64,000 bases of DNA from Alkalimonas sp. GTDB taxonomy: Bacteria; Pseudomonadota; Gammaproteobacteria; Enterobacterales; Alteromonadaceae. The DNA is taken from contig NZ_JAFIFQ010000008.1 of the NCBI RefSeq assembly GCF_020831925.1, forward strand, positions 1-64,000, given 5' to 3'. Shown in pieces: positions 44,782-56,769 of this stretch. Position numbers and translations under genes: made by a program. Positions within the stretch are counted from its first letter, which is position 1. Each line of letters begins with the position of its first letter. The notes beneath the pieces were generated by a model. It saw nothing but the letters and a program-made list of their open reading frames with translations. It made no database searches and was not told the origin of the DNA.

Positions 44782-45675
44782 CTAGCTGCATGCCTGGCTG
44801 TCGGTAAAATAGGCCGAAGGATAAAGCTTCGCCCGCAGCTGTTGCAACCAGTCTTGTGCCTGCTGGCGATCAGCAATGGGGCCGACCAGCAAGCGGTAAA
44901 TGCCGTTATGGTGACTGATTTTGGTGGTAAAAGCCAGTTGCTGTTCCAGCTGCTTGCCTAGCTCAGTCGCTCTTTGGTCGTTTTGGCTGGCAAACACCTG
45001 AATGTAACAGGATGCAGCTGTGTTAGTGGTTGCATTGCCAGCGACAACAGACTCGCTCAACTCAGGACGAACCGCTGCTACCAATACTTCGGAACCCATA
45101 CTTTGCTTTACCATAGCTGGCGATGCTATCAGCTCTACCTGAACCGGCGCTGTACCTTGTTGCAGCATGCCTATTTTGTGAGCAGCAGCATAGGATAAAT
45201 CAATGATGCGATCTTGATGAAAAGGCCCTCGATCATTGACGCGGACAATGGCACTTTTTTGGTTCACTAAATTGGTGACCCGGACATAGGACGGCAGTGG
45301 CAGGGTTTTATGCGCTGCACTCATGCTATACATGTCATAGACCTCGCCATTGGAGGTTTTGTGACCATGAAATTTCATGCCGTACCAGGAGGCAATACCG
45401 GTGGCTTTGTATTCGGTTAAATCCGTTTTAGGTTGATAATCAACACCAAAAATACGGTAGGCATGATTGCCGCCCCGGCTTAGCGGTTGGATACTGGGTT
45501 CAGGATCGATCATTTCCAGCAAGGTTGGTAAGCGCTCTGGTTTGTGATCCTGCTCAAACTGATAACGTCCGGCATTGGGCGACACCCTATCAGGATCATG
45601 GGTCGGGCTCGGGTTATGGCTGCAGGCGGTGATAGCAAGGATACCTAAGGAGAGCGTCAGACAGCGTAAGTACAT
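44782..45675 (-). CDS. rlpA: Septal-ring lytic transglycosylase RlpA-like lipoprotein
   Basis: Cell-envelope lipoprotein acting on denuded glycan strands at the division site (activity shown in Pseudomonas). 297 residues: signal peptide with AITAC, lipid Cys at about 18; a double-psi beta-barrel (TGIASWYGMKFHGHKTSNGE ... VRVNDRGPFHQDRIIDLS) with the family's conserved His and Asp; and a C-terminal SPOR domain (SCYIQVFASQND to the end) that binds denuded glycans. GTG 45678 is a one-codon-longer alternative; GGAG is upstream of both. Confidence 0.96.
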   Translation of the reverse strand: MYLRCLTLSLGILAITACSHNPSPTHDPDRVSPNAGRYQFEQDHKPERLPTLLEMIDPEPSIQPLSRGGNHAYRIFGVDYQPKTDLTEYKATGIASWYGMKFHGHKTSNGEVYDMYSMSAAHKTLPLPSYVRVTNLVNQKSAIVRVNDRGPFHQDRIIDLSYAAAHKIGMLQQGTAPVQVELIASPAMVKQSMGSEVLVAAVRPELSESVVAGNATTNTAASCYIQVFASQNDQRATELGKQLEQQLAFTTKISHHNGIYRLLVGPIADRQQAQDWLQQLRAKLYPSAYFTDSQACS

Positions 45676-45690
45676 CACGAAAACTCCTGT

Positions 45691-46809
45691 TTACGAAGAG
45701 GCCAGAATGCGCTTGTGGGTAGCTATGGACATCAGAATACCAAAAGCAGCCAACAAGGTAACCATGGAAGTACCGCCAAAACTTACCAGCGGTAGTGGCA
45801 CACCCACCACGGGCAGTAAGCCGGATACCATGCCAATATTGACGAAGACATAGACAAAAAAGGTCATGGTAAAGCTGCCGGCAACCAGCTTTGAAAAGCT
45901 ATCCTGGGCCCGGATTGCGATCAGCATGCAACGGGCAATGACAAATAAGTACAGACTGATCAGCAGCACGACCCCAACCAGACCGAACTCTTCACTTAAA
46001 ACGGAAAAAATAAAGTCGGTATGTCGCTCGGGTAAGAACTCCAGCTGTGACTGGGTGCCTTGCAGCCACCCCTTGCCTTGCAGTCCGCCAGAGCCAATAG
46101 CGATTTTGGATTGAATAATGTGATAGCCAGAGCCCAGTGGGTCGGTTTCCGGGTTTAAAAAGGTCAGTACCCGGCGCTTTTGGTAATCATGCATGACAAA
46201 AAACCACATCACAGGTAAAAGGGAAGAAACCAAAGCCCCGATAAAGACAATCAGCCGCCAGCTCATACCGGCCAAAAACAACACCATGATGCCAGAGGTA
46301 GCGATGAGCAGGGCAGTGCCCAGATCGGGTTGTTTTGCAATCAGCAGAGTAGGGATCACGCACATGACAAAACCAAGCAGCAAACGCCATAACTTAGGTG
46401 GCAAATTATGATTGGAGATAAACCAGGCAATGGCCAAAGGCACGGCGAGTTTCATCAGCTCTGAGGGCTGAAAGCGGACAAAACCAAGATTCAACCAGCG
46501 CTGAGCGCCTTTGCCGATCTCCCCGACCAGCAAGACAGCAACCAGCATCAGTAAGCCAAGTAAAAACACCGGCAGGCCCCAGCGTTTATAAGTAAGGGGG
46601 CTGATTTGGGCAAACACCACCATGACGGCAAAGGCCAGACCTAGCCGGATCAGTTGTGCTTGCATCATGGCCTGACTTTGACCGCTGGCACTGTAAAGAA
46701 CCAGCAGGCCAAAACCCATTAGAGCCAACAAGCCCAGCAGTAAGGGAGTGTCAATGTGAAATATAGCCAGACCGCGTGGTCGTTGAGATTCACTGATTAC
46801 ATCATTCAC
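45691..46809 (-). CDS. rodA: Peptidoglycan glycosyltransferase RodA
   Basis: SEDS-family polymerase of the elongasome. 372 residues with about ten membrane segments. Family motifs are visible: WLNLGFVRFQPSELMKLAVP (with the catalytic-loop RxQPSE), KQPDLGTALL, and the long extracellular loop with ERHTDFIFSVLSEEFG. The ATG overlaps the mrdA stop, consistent with stoichiometric production with PBP2. Confidence 0.97.
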   Translation of the reverse strand: MNDVISESQRPRGLAIFHIDTPLLLGLLALMGFGLLVLYSASGQSQAMMQAQLIRLGLAFAVMVVFAQISPLTYKRWGLPVFLLGLLMLVAVLLVGEIGKGAQRWLNLGFVRFQPSELMKLAVPLAIAWFISNHNLPPKLWRLLLGFVMCVIPTLLIAKQPDLGTALLIATSGIMVLFLAGMSWRLIVFIGALVSSLLPVMWFFVMHDYQKRRVLTFLNPETDPLGSGYHIIQSKIAIGSGGLQGKGWLQGTQSQLEFLPERHTDFIFSVLSEEFGLVGVVLLISLYLFVIARCMLIAIRAQDSFSKLVAGSFTMTFFVYVFVNIGMVSGLLPVVGVPLPLVSFGGTSMVTLLAAFGILMSIATHKRILASS

Positions 46810-48668
46810 TGATTCACCCCGGCGCTGAAATAATAATCAAACAGTTGGCGGGCAACCGGTGCAGCGGTACTGCCACCCCCCCCGGTGTTTTCGACTACGA
46901 TGGCAACCACTATGGTTGGATCCACTGCAGGGGCGTAACCGACATACATGGCATTATCCCGATGCTGCTCTTGCAAGGCATCCGCATCGTACTTGGCATC
47001 CTGGGCTATGCTGACTATCTGGGCGGTTCCTGTCTTGCCGCCAGAGCTATAACTTGTGCCTTGAAACGCGCGAAAGGCTGTCCCCTCGCGGGTATTGACG
47101 GTTTGCTCCATCGCATCCAGGATTACCTGCCAATGCTGTGGATCCTGAATACGAACCGCCGGCTGACGCTGATAGGGTTTGGCTTCAAACTCGCCTTGAA
47201 AACGGGTGCCTTGCAATAAAGCGGGCACTACGCTGTCACCGCGATTGACCAGAATTGCGGTACTGGTGGCTAACTGCAAGGGGGTGGTGGTCCAGTAGCT
47301 CTGCCCTATACCCAGAGACACCGTATCGCCGGGAAACCAGGGCTGATTAAAGCGGGCTCGCTTCCAACCACGCGATGGCATAATGGCGGCAGACTCTTCG
47401 TGAATATCAATACCGGTGCGCTGGCCAAAACCAAATTGCTTCATCGAATCAGAAATCGCATCAATGCCTAACCGGACGGCCATATCGTAAAAGTAGGTGT
47501 CATTACTTTGGATAATGGCGCCGTATACATTGACCCAGCCTTGCCCATGCCGGCGCCAATTACGAAAGCGACGTGAATAGTTCGGCAACTGATAATAACC
47601 GGGATCCCAAATGCGGCTGGTAGGGGTGATGATGCCCTGATCCAAGCCGATTAACGCCATATGGGGCTTGATGGTTGATGCAGGGGGATAAATACCTTGA
47701 GTGACGCGGTTGATCAATGGGCGATCAAATGAATTCAGCAGGGCGTTGTAGTTGGCGCTGCTGATGCCATGCACAAATAAGTTGGGGTCATAGCCGGGGT
47801 TGCTGTAAAAAGCCAATATGGCTCCGGTGCGAGGGTCCAGTGCTACCACAGCACCGCGCAAGCCTTCCAGTGCTTGTTGCGCTGTGAGCTGCAAGCCAAC
47901 ATCCAGGCTTAAAATCAAATCTTTACCCGAGATAGCCGGATCTGAGCGCAGGGTGCGGATCACCCGGCCGCGGTTATTTACTTCAACTTCCTGATAACCC
48001 ACAGTGCCATGAAGTAATTGCTCGTAATACCGCTCCAGGCCAATTTTACCAATATCACGGCTGGCAGCGTAGTTGGCAGCAAGATCCTGTTCGCGCAACC
48101 GCTGCAAGTCATTGCTGTTGATGCGGCCAATGTAGCCAATGGAGTGAGTGAAGAGATCGCCGAAAGGGTAGGTACGGCTGAGGCGAGCTTCTAAAGTAAC
48201 GCCTGGGAAACGATGCTGATTCACCGCCAACACAGCTACTTCCTGTTCGGTCAGCTGCTCTTTTAGAGCAATGCTGTTAAAGCGGCGCTGTCGTTGCACA
48301 TCCTGCAAAAAACTTTGTTGCTGCTCAGGCGTGATCTCAATCAGTTCGGCCAGCTCGGCCAGGGTTTTGGTTAAATCGGCCACTTGCTCCGGAATAATTT
48401 CCAGCGAATGCACAGGGGTATTTTCTGCCAATAGAATGCCGTTGCGATCATAAATCAAGCCGCGATTGGGAGCTACCGGCACCACCTTGATGCGATTGCC
48501 CTCTGAACGGGTTTGATATTCGTGGTAAGAGCGCACCTGCAAGTGATACATATTGAACAGGATGATGACAAAGAGCAGTACCACCAGACTAAAAGCAACC
48601 AGGGCGCGTCGCTTGAATAATTGCGCTTCGGCGGCATGATCCTGGATGGCTTCTCGTTGACGTCGCAT
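46806..48668 (-). CDS. mrdA: Penicillin-binding protein 2 (elongasome transpeptidase)
   Basis: Class B PBP that cross-links new side-wall peptidoglycan with RodA. 620 residues: one N-terminal membrane segment (about 22-42), a pedestal/dimerisation domain, and the transpeptidase domain with STIK (active Ser), SND and KTGTAQ motifs. I start at ATG 48668 (MRRQREAIQDHAAEA), just past the rlmH stop; the frame stays open to 48782 but that part lies within rlmH. Order rlmH-mrdA-rodA-rlpA-dacA is conserved. Confidence 0.96.
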   Translation of the reverse strand: MRRQREAIQDHAAEAQLFKRRALVAFSLVVLLFVIILFNMYHLQVRSYHEYQTRSEGNRIKVVPVAPNRGLIYDRNGILLAENTPVHSLEIIPEQVADLTKTLAELAELIEITPEQQQSFLQDVQRQRRFNSIALKEQLTEQEVAVLAVNQHRFPGVTLEARLSRTYPFGDLFTHSIGYIGRINSNDLQRLREQDLAANYAASRDIGKIGLERYYEQLLHGTVGYQEVEVNNRGRVIRTLRSDPAISGKDLILSLDVGLQLTAQQALEGLRGAVVALDPRTGAILAFYSNPGYDPNLFVHGISSANYNALLNSFDRPLINRVTQGIYPPASTIKPHMALIGLDQGIITPTSRIWDPGYYQLPNYSRRFRNWRRHGQGWVNVYGAIIQSNDTYFYDMAVRLGIDAISDSMKQFGFGQRTGIDIHEESAAIMPSRGWKRARFNQPWFPGDTVSLGIGQSYWTTTPLQLATSTAILVNRGDSVVPALLQGTRFQGEFEAKPYQRQPAVRIQDPQHWQVILDAMEQTVNTREGTAFRAFQGTSYSSGGKTGTAQIVSIAQDAKYDADALQEQHRDNAMYVGYAPAVDPTIVVAIVVENTGGGGSTAAPVARQLFDYYFSAGVNQ

Positions 48669-48670
48669 AG

Positions 48671-49141
48671 CTACTCGCGATGGTAAGGGTGATTGGTGCA
48701 AATACTCCAAGCACGGTACAGCGATTCTGCCAGCACCACCCGCACCAAGGGGTGAGGCAGCGTGAGGGCCGATAGCGACCATTTGGCTTCACTGGCGGCT
48801 ATGCACTCTGGAGCTAGCCCTTCCGGGCCGCCGACTAGCAGGCAAACATCGCGCCCATCCAGTTGCCATTGGGTCAATTGATTGGCCAGGGTTGGGCTGT
48901 CCCAGTTTTTTCCGGTTACTTCCAGTGTCACAATGCGTGCACCCTTAGGGACTGCGGCCAGCATTTTTTCCCCTTCCTGCTGCAAAATACGTTTGATGTC
49001 GGCATTTTTGCCGCGTTTTTGCGCCGGAATTTCAATCAACTCCAGCGGTAAATCGCGTGGAAAACGCCGGGCATACTCTTGGTAACCGGTTTGCACCCAG
49101 GCGGGCATTTTGCTGCCCACAGCGATCAACAATAGCTTCAT
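48671..49141 (-). CDS. rlmH: 23S rRNA (pseudouridine1915-N3)-methyltransferase
   Basis: SPOUT-class methyltransferase modifying pseudouridine 1915 in helix 69 of the 70S ribosome. 156 residues, the usual length. The trefoil-knot SAM site is [12 protein letters not shown] and [20 protein letters not shown] is the C-terminal signature. Overlaps the end of rsfS by 4 bp. Confidence 0.97.
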   Translation of the reverse strand: MKLLLIAVGSKMPAWVQTGYQEYARRFPRDLPLELIEIPAQKRGKNADIKRILQQEGEKMLAAVPKGARIVTLEVTGKNWDSPTLANQLTQWQLDGRDVCLLVGGPEGLAPECIAASEAKWSLSALTLPHPLVRVVLAESLYRAWSICTNHPYHRE

Positions 49142-49458
49142 GCGCTCCAGAGCTTTTCCAGCTGATAAAAGCTTCGGGTATCGTCAAGCATCACATGCAC
49201 CACCACATCGCCCAGATCGAGCAGTACCCATTCGCCGGCTTTGTCGCCTTCAATGCCCATAATGCTGATGCCAGCTTGCTTACTTTCCTGGGCAACATGA
49301 TCGGCAATGGATTTGGTATGACGGTTGGAGGTGCCAGAGCAAATGACCATAAAATCGGTAATGCTGGATTTGCCACGCACATCCAGAATGACGATATCGC
49401 GGCCTTTCATATCTTCGACTTTCTGCTGCACAAAACTGAGTAATTCGCTACTTTGCAC
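49138..49458 (-). CDS. rsfS: Ribosome silencing factor RsfS
   Basis: Binds L14 on the 50S subunit and blocks subunit joining in starvation. 106 residues with the DUF143 signature [32 protein letters not shown] and [22 protein letters not shown] (given in parts). The start is GTG 49458 with AAGGA six bases upstream. A 102-bp gap without clear features separates it from nadD. Confidence 0.97.
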   Translation of the reverse strand: MQSSELLSFVQQKVEDMKGRDIVILDVRGKSSITDFMVICSGTSNRHTKSIADHVAQESKQAGISIMGIEGDKAGEWVLLDLGDVVVHVMLDDTRSFYQLEKLWSA

Positions 49459-49560
49459 CTGTTTTCCTTTATCACGGGCTAAAAACTAAATTTTATCACT
49501 TTTTAACGCGGCTTGTACCCTCTTTAGCCGACTCTTTATGTCATATCTTTCGCTCTATCT

Positions 49561-50202
49561 TTAGCTATAGAGTTTGTGCAAACGAATATAGTTCCATACA
49601 GCCGGGGGTAACCAGGCCGGGCAGGCATTTAGCCTTGGCAAGCTGTGCCGCAACTCGGTGGCCGAGATGGCCTGCAGTGGGTTATCCAGCAGCAGGATCC
49701 GACCTTTGCCTGGTTGCTTTAATTCAGCGGCATGCTGGATTTGATGTGACAGCAACAGTGCCTGGCTTTCAGCTGTCAGTGTCTTATGCTCCGGCCGCTG
49801 GCAGACAATCAGATCGGCCAGCTGTAAGATCTGCTGCCAGCGATGCCAGCGGGTGAACTGGTTAAAGGCATCCATACCCAGTATAAAGGCCAGCTGATGC
49901 TCGGGGTACTGTAAGGCTAACTGCGCCAGACTAATCGCACTGTACGAGGGGCGATGCTGCTGCAGCTCCAGCAGTTCCAGTGCCAATTGCGGGTACTCGG
50001 CAATGGCTAGCTGGACCATGTCGGCACGTTGTTCAGCACTGACGCCAGGGCTGGCTCGATGCGCCGGCAAATGACAAGGCATTAGCCGAACTTGTTCCAA
50101 CTGACAAGCCTGCTGCACATGCAAAGCACAGCGCAGATGACCGAAGTGAATTGGATCAAAGGTTCCGCCAAAGATCCCTAGTATCGGTTTAGCGTTGTTC
50201 AT
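49561..50202 (-). CDS. nadD: Nicotinate-mononucleotide adenylyltransferase
   Basis: Makes deamido-NAD from NaMN and ATP. 213 residues, with GGTFDPIHFGHLRCA (the HxGH nucleotidyl-transferase motif) at the N-terminus and the C-terminal ISATELRHSL (ISxTxxR) motif. Overlaps holA by 14 bp. Confidence 0.97.
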   Translation of the reverse strand: MNNAKPILGIFGGTFDPIHFGHLRCALHVQQACQLEQVRLMPCHLPAHRASPGVSAEQRADMVQLAIAEYPQLALELLELQQHRPSYSAISLAQLALQYPEHQLAFILGMDAFNQFTRWHRWQQILQLADLIVCQRPEHKTLTAESQALLLSHQIQHAAELKQPGKGRILLLDNPLQAISATELRHSLPRLNACPAWLPPAVWNYIRLHKLYS

Positions 50203-51229
50203 AGCGCTGCAAGGAGAATGCTTTTGGCACTGGGGCCAAAAAGAGGCTGCAGAGGTGCGTTAAGGCCAGTGGCAACTGGGTCAGCTGGCCGCCCTTAAAC
50301 TGGCGATCGAAACTGGCCAGTTCTTGCAGAATGTAATGCAGCCAGTTCAAAGGCAGGCGCTGCAGTGCTTGCTGATACAGCGGTTGGCGTTTGGGCCAGA
50401 TCCCCAGTTGCTTAAAAAGCCCGGCCCGCTCAGCCATGGTGCCTTGTTGCAGCTGCAACAGGTTTTGTACTTCACGATGCAGTTGCCAGCAAAGCAGGGT
50501 GGGCTCTTCATCTTGCCCCAGCAGTCGCTGCAAACGATGAAAGGCCTGTTGTTGCTGGCCGGCCAGTAAGGCGTCGCTAAGCTGAAACACAGAAAAACTG
50601 GATTGATCGGCTAGAAAATCAGCCAGGGCAGGCTCGTCCAGACTGCAGGGACCAAAGGTCAGCAACAGCTTATCCAGATTCTGGCGGGCCGCCAGTAAAT
50701 TGCCACTGCAGTGATGCAAAAACAGTTGGCTGGCATCTGGGCTAAACTGAATACCTGCCTGACGCAGTTGCTGCTGCAGCCACTTTTGAAACTGTTGGTC
50801 ATCCAGCGGGTAAATGCTGAGCAGCACAGAATCTTTGGGTAGGGCTTTGACCCAACTCAGTTTGCTGATTTCTGCCGGGCTGCGCTCGCCATGCAACAGC
50901 AGTAAGGTATCCGGATGCAGCAGATCGAAGAGTTGTTTCAACTCTTTGCCAGTGGCAGCGGTCAGTTTCTGTGCCTGCAGATCCAGCTCAATGATTTGAC
51001 GGCTGCTGAACAAAGACAGACTTTGCATAGCGCTAAACACAGGCTCCCAGTCAAACTGGGCTTCCAGCCGAAACTGCTGGCGCTCGTCAAAACCTTGCTG
51101 CCGTGCTTTGACCCGGATTTGATCCAGGCAATCCTGCTTTTGCAGAGGCTCCTCACCAAACACCAGGTAACACCCTGCCAGCTGCTGTTGCAGGTGCTGC
51201 GACAGCTGACTGGCATACAGCTTATTCAT
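50189..51229 (-). CDS. holA: DNA polymerase III subunit delta
   Basis: Clamp-loader subunit that opens the beta sliding clamp. 346 residues, as in E. coli (343). Recognised by the N-terminal YLVFGEEPLQKQDCLDQIR, which aligns with the E. coli start, the SLFSSRQIIELDL beta-contact region, and Gln/Leu-rich C-terminal helices (LLCWQLHREVQNLLQL). It overlaps lptE by 4 bp. The high Gln/Leu content is shared by its neighbours. Confidence 0.95.
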   Translation of the reverse strand: MNKLYASQLSQHLQQQLAGCYLVFGEEPLQKQDCLDQIRVKARQQGFDERQQFRLEAQFDWEPVFSAMQSLSLFSSRQIIELDLQAQKLTAATGKELKQLFDLLHPDTLLLLHGERSPAEISKLSWVKALPKDSVLLSIYPLDDQQFQKWLQQQLRQAGIQFSPDASQLFLHHCSGNLLAARQNLDKLLLTFGPCSLDEPALADFLADQSSFSVFQLSDALLAGQQQQAFHRLQRLLGQDEEPTLLCWQLHREVQNLLQLQQGTMAERAGLFKQLGIWPKRQPLYQQALQRLPLNWLHYILQELASFDRQFKGGQLTQLPLALTHLCSLFLAPVPKAFSLQRYEQR

Positions 51230-51717
51230 GCGCTGATACGCCCTAACTGGCGCAGGATGCGCTGGGCAGCTTGCTCGCGTAGCTCTGCCAGCATCAGCTC
51301 CAGCTCGCGCGCTTTGGCCAGCGCCCGGTTTGGATCGTCCTGATAATCGCGGAACAACTCAAACTCGAACATCTGGGCTTCGGCGCCTGGAGTCTGAATG
51401 CTGTAACGCACCTGATAAATTAGTTCGTATTCCGCCACCTGTCCGTTTGGAAAAAGCGACAGGGTGCGGCGTTCCAGCGAGTCGTGCAGCAGGTAGACAC
51501 TTGGGCTGTCTTGTTCGGGTTGGTTCAGCAGAGTAATCTGATGGCTTTGCAGGCGCTGGCGCAAAATGGCGGCCAGCTCGGAGTGCCGGTCTGCCTGCAG
51601 GTAGACGCCATCAAACAACTGCAATGGCAACTGGCCACGCAGCTGAAAACCGCAGCCGGTCAGCAGGAAAACCAGCAGGGCCAGCAGCCACAACCGTAGC
51701 ACAGATGCCTTTGCCAT
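51226..51717 (-). CDS. lptE: LPS-assembly lipoprotein LptE
   Basis: Outer-membrane lipoprotein that plugs the LptD barrel in LPS export. 163 residues: signal peptide with LLTGCGFQLRG (lipid Cys22, then the family-typical GFxLRG), an alpha/beta core with NGQVAEYELIYQVRYSI, and a C-terminal helix (LREQAAQRILRQL). It begins directly after the leuS stop; leuS-lptE-holA-nadD is a conserved operon. Confidence 0.96.
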   Translation of the reverse strand: MAKASVLRLWLLALLVFLLTGCGFQLRGQLPLQLFDGVYLQADRHSELAAILRQRLQSHQITLLNQPEQDSPSVYLLHDSLERRTLSLFPNGQVAEYELIYQVRYSIQTPGAEAQMFEFELFRDYQDDPNRALAKARELELMLAELREQAAQRILRQLGRISA

Positions 51718-54327
<2,610 letters not shown>

Positions 54328-54505
54328 TCAACGAAGGGCTCTCAGCTGCAATCAATACAGCTTTTCGAGGGCGCGGAAAATTCGCTATAGGATACCGCAG
54401 CCTCTGGCTTACAACAACTTGAATCCATCGTCAGTAGCACAGTGCCAAGTGCTTTGGTTCGCGCATTGCCGATTAAAGTACTGCCAACTTTAAGTGCATT
54501 GTATA

Positions 54506-54533
54506 TTTACTCAAAAGATTAACATGCTAGAAT
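54506..54533 (+). promoter_or_regulatory. Candidate promoter for the two-gene membrane-protein insert
   Basis: TTTACT (54506-54511), 16-bp spacer, TAGAAT (54528-54533), in the AT-rich leuS-distal part of the 282-bp gap, 55 bp before the ATG at 54589. The rest of the gap holds no gene that I can see. Confidence 0.45.
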
Positions 54534-54588
54534 TGAGGAAACATTAATTGAACAAATCACCATTAATTACTTTACAGGATGTTGAGTT

Positions 54589-55506
54589 ATGACCGCTTTT
54601 ATTGCCCAGCAACAGGCCAGCCAGCAGCTGCGCCAACAACAACTGCAGCAGCAACTGGCTGAAAATCAAGTCGATATCTATGTACTGAATGCCAGAGAGC
54701 TCACCGATTTCTGGTTAACCGTTCAGCGCCAGGAAGGCAAAACTCAGGCGCAAAGTGCAGCACTGTTCGAACAGCTCACTGGTGTAGCGCTGGCCACTGC
54801 CATAACGCAATATGGCCGTGATTACGGCGCAGCTACCAATGATGCCAGGGTTTTGGCGGTATTGGCGACGGATTTACAGCGCGGTGGCCGTTTTTTCTCA
54901 ACCTACCGGACTGTGACCCAAAATGGTAGCCAGTACATTATTTTTAAAGGCAACCATCGTGCCCGTCAGGTCATTAAAGGCACCCGCTATCTCGCCACCA
55001 ATACCGGGCTGGTGAATATGGCGGTGGGTAAAGAAGGGCTTAAGAACTCCGCGAAAAGCGGCTTTTTAGTCTCAGTAATTTTCTCGCTGTCGTTGCACAG
55101 CTTGCAGTGGTTATTTGAAGACGAATACCGCTGGACCAACTGGCTGGCCGGTATTTCAACCGATTTGGTAAAAATCGCCATTGCCGGTGCTGCGGGGTAT
55201 TTTGCAAGTGTGGGTGTTTTGGCGATTTTTGCCAAAGCTGGTGTGATTGCGATTGTACCTCTTGGTGCAGGGGTCTTAGTTGCAGTTGGCGTCGGATTCT
55301 TACTCAGTGCAATTGATAATCACTATGGCATTACAGAGCAGTTGATTCACTACTTAGAAAAAAAAGAAGCAGAAGCAAAGCGTTCTATCTATGATGGTGT
55401 GTTTTATGTAGTTAGATCCGCAAGCCAGTCGGTTCAGCGACAGCTATCTCGATCTGCAACACGCCGTATCCAAGAATTATTAAGAGTTAATCCAAGTTTA
55501 TGGTAA
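54589..55506 (+). CDS. Unknown membrane protein with glycine-rich C-terminal hairpin (YafU-like end)
   Basis: Not recognised as a named family. 305 residues: a Gln-rich helical N-terminus (about 1-30); a soluble domain with GRDYGAATNDARVLAVLATD and QYIIFKGNHRARQVIKGTRY; then several hydrophobic stretches (about 160-178, 195-215, 220-245) that are Gly/Ala-rich, with NWLAGISTDLVKIAIAGAAG and FLLSAIDNHYGITEQLIHYL; and a basic tail. From memory the last part resembles E. coli YafU. AGGA lies 9 nt upstream of the ATG. The next gene overlaps it by 7 bp. The pair could be a toxin and its immunity protein, but no catalytic motif is visible. Confidence 0.7.
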   Translation: MTAFIAQQQASQQLRQQQLQQQLAENQVDIYVLNARELTDFWLTVQRQEGKTQAQSAALFEQLTGVALATAITQYGRDYGAATNDARVLAVLATDLQRGGRFFSTYRTVTQNGSQYIIFKGNHRARQVIKGTRYLATNTGLVNMAVGKEGLKNSAKSGFLVSVIFSLSLHSLQWLFEDEYRWTNWLAGISTDLVKIAIAGAAGYFASVGVLAIFAKAGVIAIVPLGAGVLVAVGVGFLLSAIDNHYGITEQLIHYLEKKEAEAKRSIYDGVFYVVRSASQSVQRQLSRSATRRIQELLRVNPSLW

Positions 55507-56138
55507 TAGACACACGACTCAAAAAAATAAGCGCCGCTCTGTTTCTTATCTTGCTAATGGTTACGTTACTCGGCGGCCTCATGTGGTTAGGACCGCAGGA
55601 TATCAGTCGTCAATTTGAAGCTATTGAGAGTGGGCGACAGTTGGTGATTCACAGTTCATCCCATGGCTATATTTTTGGCTGTATCTTAGGCGCCTTTTTT
55701 ATGCTTTTAGGTGTCTTGTATATGCTCCCTTCTATTCTAGGTGGGAGAGAGCTCACTAAAAAGCAGAGTAAATTTCTCAATAAATTTTTAATGATTCCTT
55801 TTTTAGTTTCATTTGTTCTAATGTTCGTTTTTCACTTCGTGCTTAACAGCTATTATCGTCAGCAGATGACAGCCAATGGTTATCAGCGCTGCCCGGATAC
55901 CGCGTTGTTGTTTGCACGGGTGACCTACAGCGCCTGGGTCAAAGATCCGGTGTTGTGCCACGACAGCGATGTACGGCGTATTGTGCGACGTGGCCATTGG
56001 GACGAGTCGTTTCAGGTAGAGCGAATGCTTGAGCAACGTATTCAGCGCGAGGAAGTCAGAGTACAGCGTCAGCAGCGTGAAGCCGAGCGGCAGGAAGCCA
56101 GGCGGCAGCGCGAGGTGTTGGAGCGTGAGCAGGGGTAA
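55500..56138 (+). CDS. Unknown three-helix membrane protein with basic coiled-coil tail
   Basis: Not recognised. 212 residues: membrane segments at about 10-30, 57-80 and 96-118; then a short domain with two cysteines (GYQRCPDTALL, DPVLCHDSD); then from about 165 a charged Arg/Glu/Gln helix of REERVQRQQREAERQEARRQ type, probably a coiled coil. The first part is AT-richer than the flanking housekeeping genes. Its start overlaps the preceding gene's stop, so the two are translated together and probably work together. An immunity or partner role is only inference from this arrangement. Confidence 0.7.
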   Translation: MVIDTRLKKISAALFLILLMVTLLGGLMWLGPQDISRQFEAIESGRQLVIHSSSHGYIFGCILGAFFMLLGVLYMLPSILGGRELTKKQSKFLNKFLMIPFLVSFVLMFVFHFVLNSYYRQQMTANGYQRCPDTALLFARVTYSAWVKDPVLCHDSDVRRIVRRGHWDESFQVERMLEQRIQREEVRVQRQQREAERQEARRQREVLEREQG

Positions 56139-56194
56139 AGCTGAGTGCGAAGTCTTTGCTATACTAAAGACAAATGCAGTCAGTAGGAGTCCGG

Positions 56195-56662
56195 ATGGAA
56201 CTGAAAAAGAAATACCAGGCCTGGTTAACGCAGTTGGCAGATATGGTCAGCAGTGCGGAGAAGGAATCGGTCGAGCAACTGATGGAGCTGAACAAGCAAA
56301 TCCGCGCTTATTTTCAGGCCGGTAAAGACTTAACGGCCCATGAAACCCGTCTCTTTGTCGAAACCTTAAAGCGTCAGTGGCAGGATACCGATACGGAAGC
56401 GGATGAGCAGCCATCCTTGTGGCCGGAAGCGCTTTGGTATGAACTGGCGCAGATCACTGATCGCAGCCAGGTAGAATGGCAGGAAATTCTGGAAGATTTT
56501 CGTCACAAAGGCGTGTATTTTCAGGGCGAACGAGTTGGTATGGGGTGCTATCGCTGTGACAACTGCGGTGAGCGCCACAATTACTACCATCCATCTGAAT
56601 TGCTGGCTTGCACCAACTGTGGTGGCGTTAGCTTCAACCGGGAAGGCGTGCCACTCGATTAG
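56195..56662 (+). CDS. ybeL: Zinc-ribbon protein YbeL (DUF1451)
   Basis: 155-residue soluble protein: an N-terminal helical part (KKYQAWLTQLADMVSSAEKE) and a C-terminal zinc ribbon with two CxxC pairs, CDNC and CTNC, around HNYYHPSELL. Function unknown; in E. coli ybeL lies near leuS, as here. ATG 56195 with GGAG 5 nt upstream is the start; the longer frame from 56174 is unlikely. Confidence 0.92.
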   Translation: MELKKKYQAWLTQLADMVSSAEKESVEQLMELNKQIRAYFQAGKDLTAHETRLFVETLKRQWQDTDTEADEQPSLWPEALWYELAQITDRSQVEWQEILEDFRHKGVYFQGERVGMGCYRCDNCGERHNYYHPSELLACTNCGGVSFNREGVPLD

Positions 56663-56682
56663 TCCGTCAGTAACAGACCGCT

Positions 56683-56705
56683 GCGACCAGAAATTCACTG
56701 GTCGC
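56683..56705 (+). other. Hairpin between ybeL and the Lon-like protease gene
   Basis: GCGACCAG (56683-56690) and CTGGTCGC (56698-56705), a perfect 8-bp stem with a 7-nt loop, 20 bp after ybeL. No T run follows. A perfect TATAAT (56723-56728) lies just downstream and may be the -10 for the protease gene. Confidence 0.5.
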
Positions 56706-56769
56706 CATCTTGACGCTGTGCGTATAATAACGCCATCACGCATGAACCTCATGGATTGCAAGGATTTTC

